Both the position numbers and the translations under genes were made by a program. A stretch of 64,000 nucleotides of DNA from Thermohalobaculum sp963822985 (GTDB lineage Bacteria > Pseudomonadota > Alphaproteobacteria > Rhodobacterales > Rhodobacteraceae). The notes under the pieces are model-generated. The model was not told the origin of the DNA. It saw only the letters and a list, made by a program, of their open reading frames with translations, and made no database searches. Location: NCBI GenBank assembly GCA_963822985.1, contig CAWGJU010000003.1:1-64000 (forward strand), in the 5' to 3' direction. This document shows positions 54,531 to 62,754 of this stretch, one piece after another. Within the stretch, counting starts at the first letter, position 1, and the number at the start of each line of letters is the position of its first letter.

Positions 54531-54844
54531 GGCTGCCACTCCGGGCGACGCGCCCTGATCGCCTCGATGATCTCGGCCGGCGGCTCGGTCGTCTGCGCGG
54601 AATACGTGCCGAAGACTTCGAGCGTCACCGTGCACCGCGCGGCATGGAACCACTTGCCGCAGCCATAGGCGTGACGCCAGCGCTCGAAATGCACGCCCCT
54701 GGGGTTCTTGCGCTCGTAGAGATAGCCGGCGAAGTCCTCGTCAGTCGCGCCCGGGCCAAAGCGCTTGCGGTGCGCTTCGCCACCCGGCGCAAGCTCGGTC
54801 TCGGCGCAAGCCACGCCGCAACACGGACAGCGGATTTCCAGCAT
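54527..54844 (-). CDS. soxD: Sarcosine oxidase delta subunit
   Basis: 105 residues. MLEIRCPCCGVACAETELAP holds the zinc-ligand cysteines and CGKWFHAARC the later ones. GTYSAQTTEPP is the conserved tail region. It overlaps soxA by 4 bases. soxB, normally directly upstream, is absent: the upstream 240 bases are empty and then comes an unrelated small gene. Confidence 0.94.
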   Translation of the reverse strand: MLEIRCPCCGVACAETELAPGGEAHRKRFGPGATDEDFAGYLYERKNPRGVHFERWRHAYGCGKWFHAARCTVTLEVFGTYSAQTTEPPAEIIEAIRARRPEWQP

Positions 54845-55086
54845 CGCCTCGAGCCCCGACCTGATCAGCCGGGGCCGTATTGCACAGCCCGCCGCCTCTC
54901 GAAAGCCGCAAGGCGCCGCAAGCGGGTTCGGGAGCGACACCTGGGGCAGTCCCGAAGCCGACCGGCTCACTCTTCAGCGCCGCGAGTCCGGCGCAGATGG
55001 GAATCCATAACTCCGGCCGAACAGATCCCCGCTTGCGCGCGCGCGGAAGACGGCCAAGCGCCATTGCGGCTCAGGGGCCGGGCGCC

Positions 55087-55265
55087 CTACAACTCGCGGC
55101 CGGGCGGCACCTCGGGCGGCGTGTTCGGGCCGGGGCCGGGCGGCACCTCGGGTGGGAAATCGGGGCCGGGTCCGGGTGGCGTCTCCGGCGGCATGTTGGG
55201 CCCCGGGTCAGGCGGCACCTCGGGCGGAAAATCCGGGCCGGGGCCGGGCGGCACCTCTGGCGGCA
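55087..55265. repeat. 36-bp tandem repeat
   Basis: GGCACCTCGGGCGG-type units recur about every 36 bases (near 55108, 55144, 55180, 55216, 55252), encoding the PPEVPPGPGP repeats. Copy number may vary by slippage in frame. Confidence 0.75.
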
Positions 55266-55314
55266 TCGGGCCCGGCGGCGGATCGGATGGCAAAGCCATG
55301 TCGAGCGTTTCCAT
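55087..55314 (-). CDS. Proline-rich tandem-repeat protein
   Basis: 75 residues from ATG 55314 (an ATG at 55299 is also possible). After METLDMALPSDPPPGPM it is built of about four 12-residue units of the form PPEVPPGPGPDF, varying at one or two positions (DF, NM, DF, NT). No signal peptide or membrane helix. The DNA is a tandem repeat of about 36 bases. Predicted extended or polyproline-II structure. Function unknown. Confidence 0.6.
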   Translation of the reverse strand: METLDMALPSDPPPGPMPPEVPPGPGPDFPPEVPPDPGPNMPPETPPGPGPDFPPEVPPGPGPNTPPEVPPGREL

Positions 55315-55379
55315 CCCCAAGCAACGCCGCAAGGCGCGCTCGGTTCACCGAAAGGCGGCTTTCTCAGCCGAGCCGGGCC

Positions 55380-56033
55380 TCAGCCGAGCCGGGCGAGCAA
55401 GGCGACCACTTCGGCCTGCCGATGCGTCTCGGTCTTGAGGAACACGGATTTGAGATGCGCCCGCGCGGTGGACATCCTGATGCCCAGCCGCTCGGCGGCC
55501 GAGCGCAGGCCCTCGCCGTCGGCGATAGCCAGCGCCAACCGCACCTCGGCCGGCGTCAGCCGGAATCGCTCGCGCAGGAGGGCATCCCTCGCCGCCGACT
55601 CGCCCTCGGTCTCGCGCAGCAGCAGCAGGACGGCGATCCTCCCGCCCGCCGGCCCGCTCACTGGCCACACGTCGATATGCAACAGCCGGCCCGACGCGCG
55701 ACGGATGACCAGTGGCGGCGGCAGCGGCCCGGGCGGCGCGGAATCCTGGCGCAGCGCCGCCTCCACCAGCGCCGTGAGGCCGCGCTGGGCAACGGGCTCG
55801 GCGATGGCGAGGTGGCCGTCCCTGATCTGCAACCGACCGTAGAGCATGGCCGCCGCGCCCGGGCTGCGGACGACGACCCGCCCCGTCGCGTCGAGGGCCA
55901 GAACGGCGCGCCCCGCCGCCTCGAGCGCTCCGACCCACTCCTCGGCCCAGTTGCGGGCCTCGACATCGCCGTCGCGCTTGCTTGCCGATTGCGCCGCCAT
56001 GCCGGCCTGATCGTGGCTCGTCGTCTCGCGCAT
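55380..56033 (-). CDS. LuxR-family transcriptional regulator
   Basis: 217 residues from ATG 56033 (MRETTSHDQAGMAAQ); a longer frame exists. A PAS-like N-terminal part (AVLALDATGRVVVRSPGAAA, HIDVWPVSGPAGGRIAVLLL) precedes a C-terminal LuxR/GerE helix-turn-helix (RLTPAEVRLALAIADGEGLR, AERLGIRMSTARAHLKSVFL, KTETHRQAEVVALL). Probably a stand-alone sensor-regulator with a small ligand. Target genes unknown. Confidence 0.87.
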   Translation of the reverse strand: MRETTSHDQAGMAAQSASKRDGDVEARNWAEEWVGALEAAGRAVLALDATGRVVVRSPGAAAMLYGRLQIRDGHLAIAEPVAQRGLTALVEAALRQDSAPPGPLPPPLVIRRASGRLLHIDVWPVSGPAGGRIAVLLLLRETEGESAARDALLRERFRLTPAEVRLALAIADGEGLRSAAERLGIRMSTARAHLKSVFLKTETHRQAEVVALLARLG

Positions 56034-56285
56034 GGGCGCATTCCCCTGGCGCGCCGGACGGAAGGGCCCGTCCGGCCATTGGCGTGCGGTAGACGTTGCG
56101 TCAGGAGGAGACACTCGCCGGGGCGCGAATCCTGTGATTTTTGTTACACGCCGCACGCGAGTAGGGTATCCGGGCGCGAGTAGGGGCAACAAAGCGCCCG
56201 CGCGCTCGCCATACGAGATCGAAACCCCGGGCGGACTGGTCCGTCCAGGGCAGATTCAGGGCTGGAAAAGCGTCGGGACGCGGGT

Positions 56286-56543
56286 TTAACCGTCAGTCTT
56301 CCCGCCGATCCCGTCGAAATGATTGCGTCGGATCGTTTCTGGCAGCCGATCGCGCGAAAGCCCCATGCCACGCAGCTGGTGGTCCGACCGACGGCTCAAC
56401 CGCTCGTAGTCGACGGCGGCGCCCCAGCCGGCGGCCAGAGCCGACAGCGAAAGGCCGATTGTACGGAAGACCTCGGCACCGAAGGTGCGCGCCTCCCGAC
56501 GGGCATGCGCGGGCCTGCCGATGAAATCGTCGATGACGGCCAT
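56286..56543 (-). CDS. DUF1127 domain protein
   Basis: 85 residues. The C-terminal YERLSRRSDHQLRGMGLSRD then RLPETIRR is the DUF1127/YjiS motif, an arginine-rich segment. In other alphaproteobacteria small DUF1127 proteins bind RNA and affect phosphate or carbon metabolism. GGAGA precedes the ATG. Confidence 0.88.
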   Translation of the reverse strand: MAVIDDFIGRPAHARREARTFGAEVFRTIGLSLSALAAGWGAAVDYERLSRRSDHQLRGMGLSRDRLPETIRRNHFDGIGGKTDG

Positions 56544-56847
56544 TGCCGGTCTCCTTCAAATCTTCACCGGCAAATTGTCTCGCAGTCGGCGGCTCAAAAC
56601 ATCCCCCAAACGGGGTAGTAATCGCCTCTGGCTCTACTTTCTTCCCCTTGTGCCGCGCGAACGGGGCGATGCCGCCGCGGAATAGAAAGTGCGGTCGCAC
56701 GAATGCGCCCGCTCGGGTCAGCGTCATTGACTTTTCGCCGTAGCGTCAGCATATGGCGCCTCAATGAATGGCACCAATCCGGGTGCCGAGGGCCGCGCTG
56801 GAAATTGCGGCCGCAACACTGGCCGCATGCCAAGCGAAAGGGCTCAC
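56544..56847. other. Divergent intergenic region, DUF1127 to DEAD-box
   Basis: About 300 bases, less GC-rich than its surroundings and without a convincing gene. It must hold the promoters of both divergent genes; one strong candidate is listed at 56726-56754. Confidence 0.5.
56726..56754 (+). promoter_or_regulatory. Sigma-70-like promoter for the DEAD-box gene
   Basis: TTGACT (-35), 17 bases, CATATG (-10). A transcript would start about 90 bases before ATG 56848, giving a leader of the sort seen for cold-regulated helicases. Confidence 0.55.
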
Positions 56848-58314
56848 ATGCACTTCTCCGACCTCGGACTCGACGCGCAGATCATCAAGGCGGTCGAGGA
56901 ATCAGGCTATACGACGCCCACGCCCATTCAGGCGCAGGGCATTCCGCATGCGCTGGCCGGGCGCGACGTGCTCGGCATTGCCCAGACTGGCACCGGCAAG
57001 ACGGCGTCCTTCACTCTGCCGATGATCCACGCGCTGGCCAAGGGCCGGGCCCGGGCGCGCATGCCGCGCAGCCTGATCCTCTGCCCGACGCGCGAGCTCG
57101 CCGCCCAGGTCTCGGAGAACTTCGAGAAGTACGGCAAGTACCACAAGCTCTCGATGGCGCTCCTGATCGGCGGCGTGAACTTCGGCAACCAGGACAAGCT
57201 GATCGACCGCGGCATCGACGTTCTGATCGCGACGCCCGGCCGCCTGCTCGACCATTTCGAGCGCGGTAAGCTGATGCTGACGGGCATCCAGATCATGGTG
57301 GTCGACGAGGCCGACCGGATGCTCGATATGGGCTTCATCCCGGACATCGAGAAGATCTTCAACCTGACGCCGTTCACCCGGCAGACGCTGTTCTTTTCGG
57401 CGACGATGCCGCCCGAGATCACCCGGCTGACCGAGACGTTCCTCTCGAATCCGGTGCGCGTCGAGGTGGCGCGCCAGGCGACGGCGGCCGAATCAGTGGA
57501 ACAGCGGGTGGTGTCGATCAAACCCAGCCGCAAGGAGACGGCCGACCGGGAAAAGCGCGCCGCCCTGCGCGCGCTGATCGAGGCCGAGGGCGAAGCGTTC
57601 AGGAACGCCATCATCTTCTGCAACCGCAAGCGCGATGTCGGCGTGGTGTTCAAGTCGCTGGAAAAGCACGGCTACAATGCCGGCGCGCTGCACGGCGATC
57701 TCGACCAGTCCGTGCGCACGGCCACGCTGAACGCCTTCCGCGACGGCCAGATCAAGGTGCTCGTCGCCTCCGACGTCGCCGCGCGCGGGCTCGATATCCC
57801 GAACGTCAGCCACATCTTCAACTTCGACGTGCCGACGCACTCCGAGGATTACGTGCACCGCATCGGCCGGACCGGCCGGGCCGGGCGCAGCGGCACGTCG
57901 ATCACCCTCGCCATGCCATCGGACAAGAAGTATCTCGACGCCATCGAAGCGCTGATCGAAAAGGAAATCCCGCGCGCCGAGGCGCCCGCCGGCATCGCCG
58001 ACGATGCCGAGCGGCCAAGCAGGCGACGCCGCGACCGGGCCGAGGAGCCCACGCCGGCGGCCGCTGCGGCGGACGTCCCCGAGACTGCCGCGGCGGGCGA
58101 CGCGGAGCCCCCGCGCGAGCGTCGGGGCCGAGGACAGGGCGGGCGCGCTGCCGCCAAGTCCGGCCGCAAGGACGATCAGAAGCGCGGCGAGGCGACGGGG
58201 CGTGATCGCGTCGTCGGCATGGGCGACCACGTACCGGCCTTCCTGCTGCGGCCGGTGCCGGTTCGCCGGACCGCGCGCGACACGATGGACCAGGAAACCG
58301 ACGCCGCCGCCTGA
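56848..58314 (+). CDS. DEAD/DEAH-box RNA helicase, RhlE-like
   Basis: 488 residues from ATG 56848 with AAAGGG upstream; ATG 56827 is an alternative. The Q motif is at Gln28, AQTGTGKT at 45-52, PTREL, TPGR, DEAD at 153-156, SAT at 184-186, then VASDVAARGLDIPNV and HRIGRTGRAG. The C-terminal 120 residues are Arg/Gly/Ala-rich and likely bind RNA. It unwinds structured RNA in ribosome assembly or decay. Confidence 0.95.
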   Translation: MHFSDLGLDAQIIKAVEESGYTTPTPIQAQGIPHALAGRDVLGIAQTGTGKTASFTLPMIHALAKGRARARMPRSLILCPTRELAAQVSENFEKYGKYHKLSMALLIGGVNFGNQDKLIDRGIDVLIATPGRLLDHFERGKLMLTGIQIMVVDEADRMLDMGFIPDIEKIFNLTPFTRQTLFFSATMPPEITRLTETFLSNPVRVEVARQATAAESVEQRVVSIKPSRKETADREKRAALRALIEAEGEAFRNAIIFCNRKRDVGVVFKSLEKHGYNAGALHGDLDQSVRTATLNAFRDGQIKVLVASDVAARGLDIPNVSHIFNFDVPTHSEDYVHRIGRTGRAGRSGTSITLAMPSDKKYLDAIEALIEKEIPRAEAPAGIADDAERPSRRRRDRAEEPTPAAAAADVPETAAAGDAEPPRERRGRGQGGRAAAKSGRKDDQKRGEATGRDRVVGMGDHVPAFLLRPVPVRRTARDTMDQETDAAA

Positions 58315-58421
58315 GCGGCGAGGCGTCCGCGCGCGAACCTGGGGGCCGGGCCGTCCTGCCAACGGTGAGGGTGGGCGAGGCCGTGGTGAGCGCCTCCGCC
58401 AAGGCCATCGCACCGGGTGGC

Positions 58422-58505
58422 TGGTGGGGGACCCTGGAATCGAACCAGGCATGGGTTACCCCGGCGGAGTTACAGTCCGCTGCCGCACCTTGCAGCACGT
58501 CCCCC
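58422..58505 (-). tRNA. tRNA-Tyr (anticodon GTA)
   Basis: 84 nt including the encoded CCA. The acceptor stem GGGGGAC pairs with GTCCCCC, with discriminator A and CCA. The anticodon stem is GCGGA/TCCGC around CTGTAAC. A long variable arm (GGG-GTAA-CCC) marks a class II tRNA, as expected for bacterial Tyr. The T-arm is CCTGG-TTCGATT-CCAGG. It is a substrate for queuosine at position 34. Confidence 0.96.
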
Positions 58506-58552
58506 GAGCATGACCGGCCGGCCGGATAGGCCGCCCGCTCGGCAGGCGGTGG

Positions 58553-58581
58553 GGATAAGACCCGTGCCGCCCGGCTGTCAA
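58553..58581 (-). promoter_or_regulatory. Promoter of tRNA-Tyr
   Basis: On the minus strand: TTGACA, 17 bases, TTATCC. Transcription would begin about 40 bases before the tRNA 5' end. A perfect -35 box fits a stable RNA gene. Confidence 0.75.
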
Positions 58582-58687
58582 CATGGGATCGCCCCGACCT
58601 CGCCCGCCCTGCCGCAAGCGCTTGCGACGGCGACGCTGCGGCCGATAATGCCGGGCGACCGATACTGCCGGGCGACGGAGCACAGGC

Positions 58688-59515
58688 ATGACAGCGCCGC
58701 AGCGCAAGCCGAAATGGGCGATCGACCGCGACCGGGCGCGCAAGGCCGGTCCGGAGCCGGTCTGGCTGTTCGGCATGCACGCCGTGCGCGACGCGCTGTT
58801 GAACCCCGGCAGGGTGCGCAAGCGGCTTATCGTGACGCAAAACGCCGCCGACCGGCTCTCCGACGCCATCGCCAACGCGGGGATCGAGCCCGAGATCGCC
58901 GACGCGCGGCGCTTCCCGGCACCGCTCGACCCGCAATCGGTGCACCAGGGCGCGGCGCTCGAGGCGTTGCCGCTCGACTGGGGGACGCTCGACGAGCTCT
59001 GCGCGCCGAGGGCCGGCGATTCCGCGCCGGTCGTGGTCCTGCTCGACCGGGTCACCGATCCGCACAATGTCGGCGCGATCCTGCGCTCGGCCGAGGTCTT
59101 CGGGGCACGAGCCGTGATCGCGCCGCGGCACCATTCCGCGCCCGAGACCGGCGCGCTCGCCAAGGCCGCGAGTGGCGCGCTCGAGCGCCAGCCCTATCTG
59201 CGCGTGCGCAACCTGGGCGATGCGATGTCGGGGCTGGCAGGCCTCGGCTATGCGCTGATCGGACTCGATGGAGCGGCGGGAAAGGAGCTCGACGTCGCGG
59301 TGTCGGAGGTCGGCGGGCAACCGGTCGGGCTGGTGCTCGGCGCCGAGGGCGCGGGATTGCGCGAGCGGACGCGATCCTCCTGTTCCGAGCTCGCCCGAAT
59401 CACCTCAGCTGGCCCGTTCGGGTCGCTGAACGTTTCGAACGCAGCGGCGGTCGCGCTTTTTGCCACGAGCAGAGGCCGCCAAAAAAATCATTCTTTCAAC
59501 AAATCAATGACTTAG
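58688..59515 (+). CDS. rlmB: 23S rRNA 2'-O-methyltransferase RlmB (TrmH/SpoU family)
   Basis: 275 residues. An L30e-like substrate-binding start (VWLFGMHAVRDALLNPGRVR) precedes the SpoU knot: motif 1 LLDRVTDPHNVGAILRSAEV (Asn127, Arg133), motif 2 LVLGAEGAGLRERT and motif 3 SLNVSNAAAVALF. It methylates G2251 in the ribosomal P loop; TrmH-type tRNA activity cannot be excluded. It lies next to tRNA-Tyr but is transcribed away from it. Confidence 0.92.
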   Translation: MTAPQRKPKWAIDRDRARKAGPEPVWLFGMHAVRDALLNPGRVRKRLIVTQNAADRLSDAIANAGIEPEIADARRFPAPLDPQSVHQGAALEALPLDWGTLDELCAPRAGDSAPVVVLLDRVTDPHNVGAILRSAEVFGARAVIAPRHHSAPETGALAKAASGALERQPYLRVRNLGDAMSGLAGLGYALIGLDGAAGKELDVAVSEVGGQPVGLVLGAEGAGLRERTRSSCSELARITSAGPFGSLNVSNAAAVALFATSRGRQKNHSFNKSMT

Positions 59516-59744
59516 CCGTGCTTTGATCACGAATTTGCGACAGAGGGTTACAGTTGGTCAAGCTTTGCCCATATCATGTGCATCGGAGGCGGGATTTGAA
59601 CGACCCCGTCTCAACACTCACTGTCCCTCGTTCCGACTTGAGGTCCGCCGGATTCTCCCCCCATAAAGAACTACCGGCGGACCTTTTTTCCGCTTCGGCC
59701 AGCCGTTATGCCGGGCGGATTGGGCCCGACCGGGAGCGACGGCG
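59516..59744 (+). other. Gene-free stretch, possible small RNA ending at a terminator
   Basis: About 230 bases between rlmB and the CoA-binding gene without a supported protein. A run of moderate-GC sequence ends at a strong intrinsic terminator (59642-59689). It may be the rlmB 3' region or an independent short RNA; I see no convincing promoter, the best being TTGATC near 59525. Confidence 0.35.
59642..59689 (+). terminator. Strong intrinsic terminator
   Basis: GGTCCGCCGG (59642-59651) pairs with CCGGCGGACC (59674-59683), a perfect 10-bp stem, followed directly by six T residues. The 22-base loop is C-rich. Confidence 0.85.
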
Positions 59745-60239
59745 ATGGACGATCCGACCTACACGAATTCCGAGCTGCGCGACGTCCTGACCAGGACGAA
59801 AACCGTCGCGGCGGTGGGCGTTTCGCTGAACGAGGTTAGGCCAAGCTTCTACGTCGCGCGCTACCTGAAGTTGAAGGGTTACAAGATCATCCCCGTCAAC
59901 CCGCGCTATGCCGGGCAGACGGCTTTCGGCGAGCTCGTCCACGAAAGCCTCGCAGCGATCCCGCGCGAGCACGATCCCGTGCAGATGGTCGACATCTTTC
60001 GCCGCTCCGAGGACGCCGGCGCCGTGGTCGACGAGGCGATCGAGGCGCTGCTCGATCGCGGGCTCGAGACGATTTGGATGCAGATCGGCGTGATCAACCG
60101 GGAGGCAGCGCGGCGCGCCGAGGCCAAGGGCGTCAGGGTGATCATGAACCGCTGCCCGAAGATCGAGTACCAGCGGCTGTGGGGCGAGCTCAGCTGGGGC
60201 GGCATCAATTCGGGCGTTCTGTCGTCAAAGCTGCGCTGA
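59745..60239 (+). CDS. CoA-binding domain protein
   Basis: 164 residues, the YccU-type CoA_binding_2 family: TVAAVGVSLNEVRPSFYVAR (nucleotide loop), YKIIPVNPRYAGQTAFGELV, VQMVDIFRRSEDA and LETIWMQIGVINREAARRAE. It has a Rossmann fold resembling the succinyl-CoA ligase alpha domain. Role unknown. It lies 70 bases upstream of metY and may be cotranscribed with it. Confidence 0.92.
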   Translation: MDDPTYTNSELRDVLTRTKTVAAVGVSLNEVRPSFYVARYLKLKGYKIIPVNPRYAGQTAFGELVHESLAAIPREHDPVQMVDIFRRSEDAGAVVDEAIEALLDRGLETIWMQIGVINREAARRAEAKGVRVIMNRCPKIEYQRLWGELSWGGINSGVLSSKLR

Positions 60240-60310
60240 CGCCATTTTCCCCTGTAATCCGGCGGCGCCTGCGCTAGTAGTCGCGAGGCAGACCGCTTCC
60301 GGAGGAGAGC

Positions 60311-61618
60311 ATGGCCGAGAAGACCTACGGCTTCGACACGCTGCAGCTGCACGCGGGCGCGAGGCCCGACCCGGCAACCGGCGCGCGCCAGACGCCGATC
60401 TACCAGACGACGGCCTATTGCTTCCGCGATGCCGACCATGCCGCGGCGCTCTTCAACCTGCAGGAAGTGGGGTTCATCTACTCGCGGCTGACGAACCCGA
60501 CCGTCGCCGTGCTGCAGGAGCGGGTGGCGACGCTGGAAGGCGGCGTCGGCGCGGTCTGCTGCTCCTCTGGCCATGCAGCGCAGATAATGGCGCTCTTTCC
60601 CCTGATGGCGCCGGGCGCCAACGTCGTCGTCTCGAACCGGCTCTATGGCGGTTCGATCACCCAGTTCAGCCACACGATCAAGCGCTTCGGCTGGGAGGCG
60701 AAGTTCGTCGACATCGACAAGGTCGCCGACATCAACAAGGCCTGCGACAAGAACACCAAGGCGGTGTTCTGCGAGACGATCGCCAACCCCGGCGGGCACG
60801 TCGCCGACCTGCCCAAGGTGGCCGAGGTCGCCGAGAAGAACGGCGTCCCGCTGATCGTTGACAACACCTCCGCCACGCCCTGGATCTGCCGGCCGCTCGA
60901 GCACGGCGCGACGCTGGTCGTGCATTCCCTGACCAAGTACCTGACCGGCAACGGCACGGTCACCGGCGGCGCGATCGTCGATTCGGGCAAGTTCGACTGG
61001 TCCGCCTCCGACCGGTTTCCCAGCTTGAGCGGGCCCGAGCCCGCCTATCATGGCATGCGCTTTCACGAGACCTTCGGGCCGATGGCCTTCACCTTCCACG
61101 GCATCGCGGTCGGCCTGCGCGACCTCGGCATGACGCTGAACCCGCAGGCGGCGCATTACACCTTGATGGGCGTCGAGACGCTCAGCCTGCGGATGAAGCG
61201 GCACGTCAAGAACGCGAAGAAGATCGCCGAATGGCTCGAGGGGCACAAGCACGTCGCCGGCGTCACCTATGCCGGGCTCAAATCCTCGCCCTATTTCCGG
61301 CGCGCCAAGAAGATGTGCCCGAACGGCGCCGGCGCGCTGTTCACGATCCAGCTTAAGGGCGGCTATGAGGCGTGCACGCGCTTTGTCGATTCTCTGAACG
61401 TGTTCAGCCACGTGGCCAATCTTGGTGACGCTCGGTCTCTGGTGATCCACTCGGCATCGACGACGCACCGCCAGCTGACGGACGAGCAGCGCGCCGCCGC
61501 CGGGGCGGCCAACGATGTCGTCCGGCTCTCGATCGGGCTGGAGGACGCGGATGACCTGATCGAGGATCTCGACCAGGCGCTGAACGCCGCGCATTCCAAG
61601 GCGGCGAAGGCGGCCTGA
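60311..61618 (+). CDS. metY: O-acetylhomoserine aminocarboxypropyltransferase
   Basis: 435 residues of the Cys/Met PLP family. FDTLQLHAGARPDPATGARQ opens it, Asp184 in LIVDNTSATP holds the pyridine N, and Lys209 in VVHSLTKYLTGNGT binds PLP. RLSIGLEDADDLIEDLDQAL is the C-terminus. It makes homocysteine from O-acetylhomoserine and sulfide. GGAGGAG precedes the ATG. No SAM riboswitch is evident in the 70-base gap. Confidence 0.95.
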   Translation: MAEKTYGFDTLQLHAGARPDPATGARQTPIYQTTAYCFRDADHAAALFNLQEVGFIYSRLTNPTVAVLQERVATLEGGVGAVCCSSGHAAQIMALFPLMAPGANVVVSNRLYGGSITQFSHTIKRFGWEAKFVDIDKVADINKACDKNTKAVFCETIANPGGHVADLPKVAEVAEKNGVPLIVDNTSATPWICRPLEHGATLVVHSLTKYLTGNGTVTGGAIVDSGKFDWSASDRFPSLSGPEPAYHGMRFHETFGPMAFTFHGIAVGLRDLGMTLNPQAAHYTLMGVETLSLRMKRHVKNAKKIAEWLEGHKHVAGVTYAGLKSSPYFRRAKKMCPNGAGALFTIQLKGGYEACTRFVDSLNVFSHVANLGDARSLVIHSASTTHRQLTDEQRAAAGAANDVVRLSIGLEDADDLIEDLDQALNAAHSKAAKAA

Positions 61619-61619
61619 G

Positions 61620-62672
61620 CTGGAGCTCGACGACTTCGACTTCGAGCTTCCCGACGAGCTGATCGCGCTGCGCCCGGTCCGACCGCGCAGCGCGGCGCGC
61701 CTGCTGGTCGCGCGAGGGTCGGAGACGCATGACTCGCTCGTCCATGACCTGCCGGACTGGCTGCGGCCCGGCGACATGCTGGTCTTCAACGACACGCGCG
61801 TCATCCCCGCCCGGCTGACCGGCGAGAGGCGCCGGCCCAGCTGCGACGGCACGGGCGTGGCGCGCATCGAGGCGACGCTGATCCGGCGGAACGCGCCGGA
61901 CGAATGGAGTGCGCTCGCACGGCCCGGACGACGGCTGGCGCCGGGCGACAGGATTGACTTCGGCGGGCTGGCGGCCGAGGTGCTGGCACGCGACGCCACC
62001 GAGGTGCGGCTGCGCTTCGACCAAGCCGGCGCCAAGCTCGATGCGGCGATCGCGCGGGCAGGCGTCATGCCCCTGCCCCACTACATCGCCGGGCGCCGCC
62101 TGGCCGACGCACAGGACCTCGAGGATTATCAGACGGTATTCGCCGCAAAGCCTGGCGCCGTCGCGGCGCCGACGGCGAGCCTGCACTTCGACCAGGAGCT
62201 CGTCGCGCGGCTGGCCGAGCATGGCGTGCTCTCGGCCCGCGTCACCCTGCATGTCGGCGCCGGAACCTTCTTGCCGGTGACCGTCGACCGGATCGACCGG
62301 CACCGGATGCACGCCGAGTGGGGCGAGATCGGGCCCGGGTCGGCCGAGGCCATTAACGCGGCGCGCGCCGCCGGGGGGCGGCTGGTCGCGGTCGGCACGA
62401 CGGCGCTGCGCCTGCTCGAATCGGTCGCCGACGAGACCGGCCGCATCCGGCCGTTCGGCGGCGAGACCGACATCTTCATCCGGCCCGGCCACCGCTTTCG
62501 GGCGGCGGACGGGCTGATGACCAACTTTCACCTGCCGCGCTCGACGCTGTTCATGCTGGTCTCGGCCCTGATGGGGCTCGACCGCATGCGCGATCTCTAC
62601 GCCCACGCGATCCGGCAGCGCTATCGCTTCTATTCCTACGGCGACGCCTCGCTCCTCCTGCCGCCCGGCTGA
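61620..62672 (+). CDS. queA: tRNA preQ1(34) S-adenosylmethionine ribosyltransferase-isomerase, CTG start
   Basis: About 350 residues. The frame begins after an in-frame TGA inside metY with no ATG, GTG or TTG before the conserved ELDDFDFELPDELIALRPVR. The first plausible start is CTG 61620, one base after the metY stop and about 8 bases from AAGGCGG. Core motifs: MLVFNDTRVIPARL, VAAPTASLHF, LHVGAGTFLPV and RFYSYGDASLL. QueA adds the cyclopentanediol moiety to preQ1 at position 34 of Tyr, His, Asp and Asn tRNAs. Confidence 0.92.
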   Translation: MELDDFDFELPDELIALRPVRPRSAARLLVARGSETHDSLVHDLPDWLRPGDMLVFNDTRVIPARLTGERRRPSCDGTGVARIEATLIRRNAPDEWSALARPGRRLAPGDRIDFGGLAAEVLARDATEVRLRFDQAGAKLDAAIARAGVMPLPHYIAGRRLADAQDLEDYQTVFAAKPGAVAAPTASLHFDQELVARLAEHGVLSARVTLHVGAGTFLPVTVDRIDRHRMHAEWGEIGPGSAEAINAARAAGGRLVAVGTTALRLLESVADETGRIRPFGGETDIFIRPGHRFRAADGLMTNFHLPRSTLFMLVSALMGLDRMRDLYAHAIRQRYRFYSYGDASLLLPPG

Positions 62673-62754
62673 GCAGCGAGCGCTCCGGAACGGGGCTGGC
62701 GCGGCGCCCGGGCGCGGTGCTAGGAGAGCGCGCCTGTCGCGACCCGCGGCGGGC

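Noticed and set aside
59584..59606. tRNA T-arm-like sequence (GGCGGGATTTGAACGACCCC)
   Set aside because: The putative stem does not pair, and no anticodon arm or acceptor stem can be built around it.
60240..60310. Possible SAM-II riboswitch upstream of metY
   Set aside because: None of the conserved SAM-II pairing segments is present in the 70-base gap.
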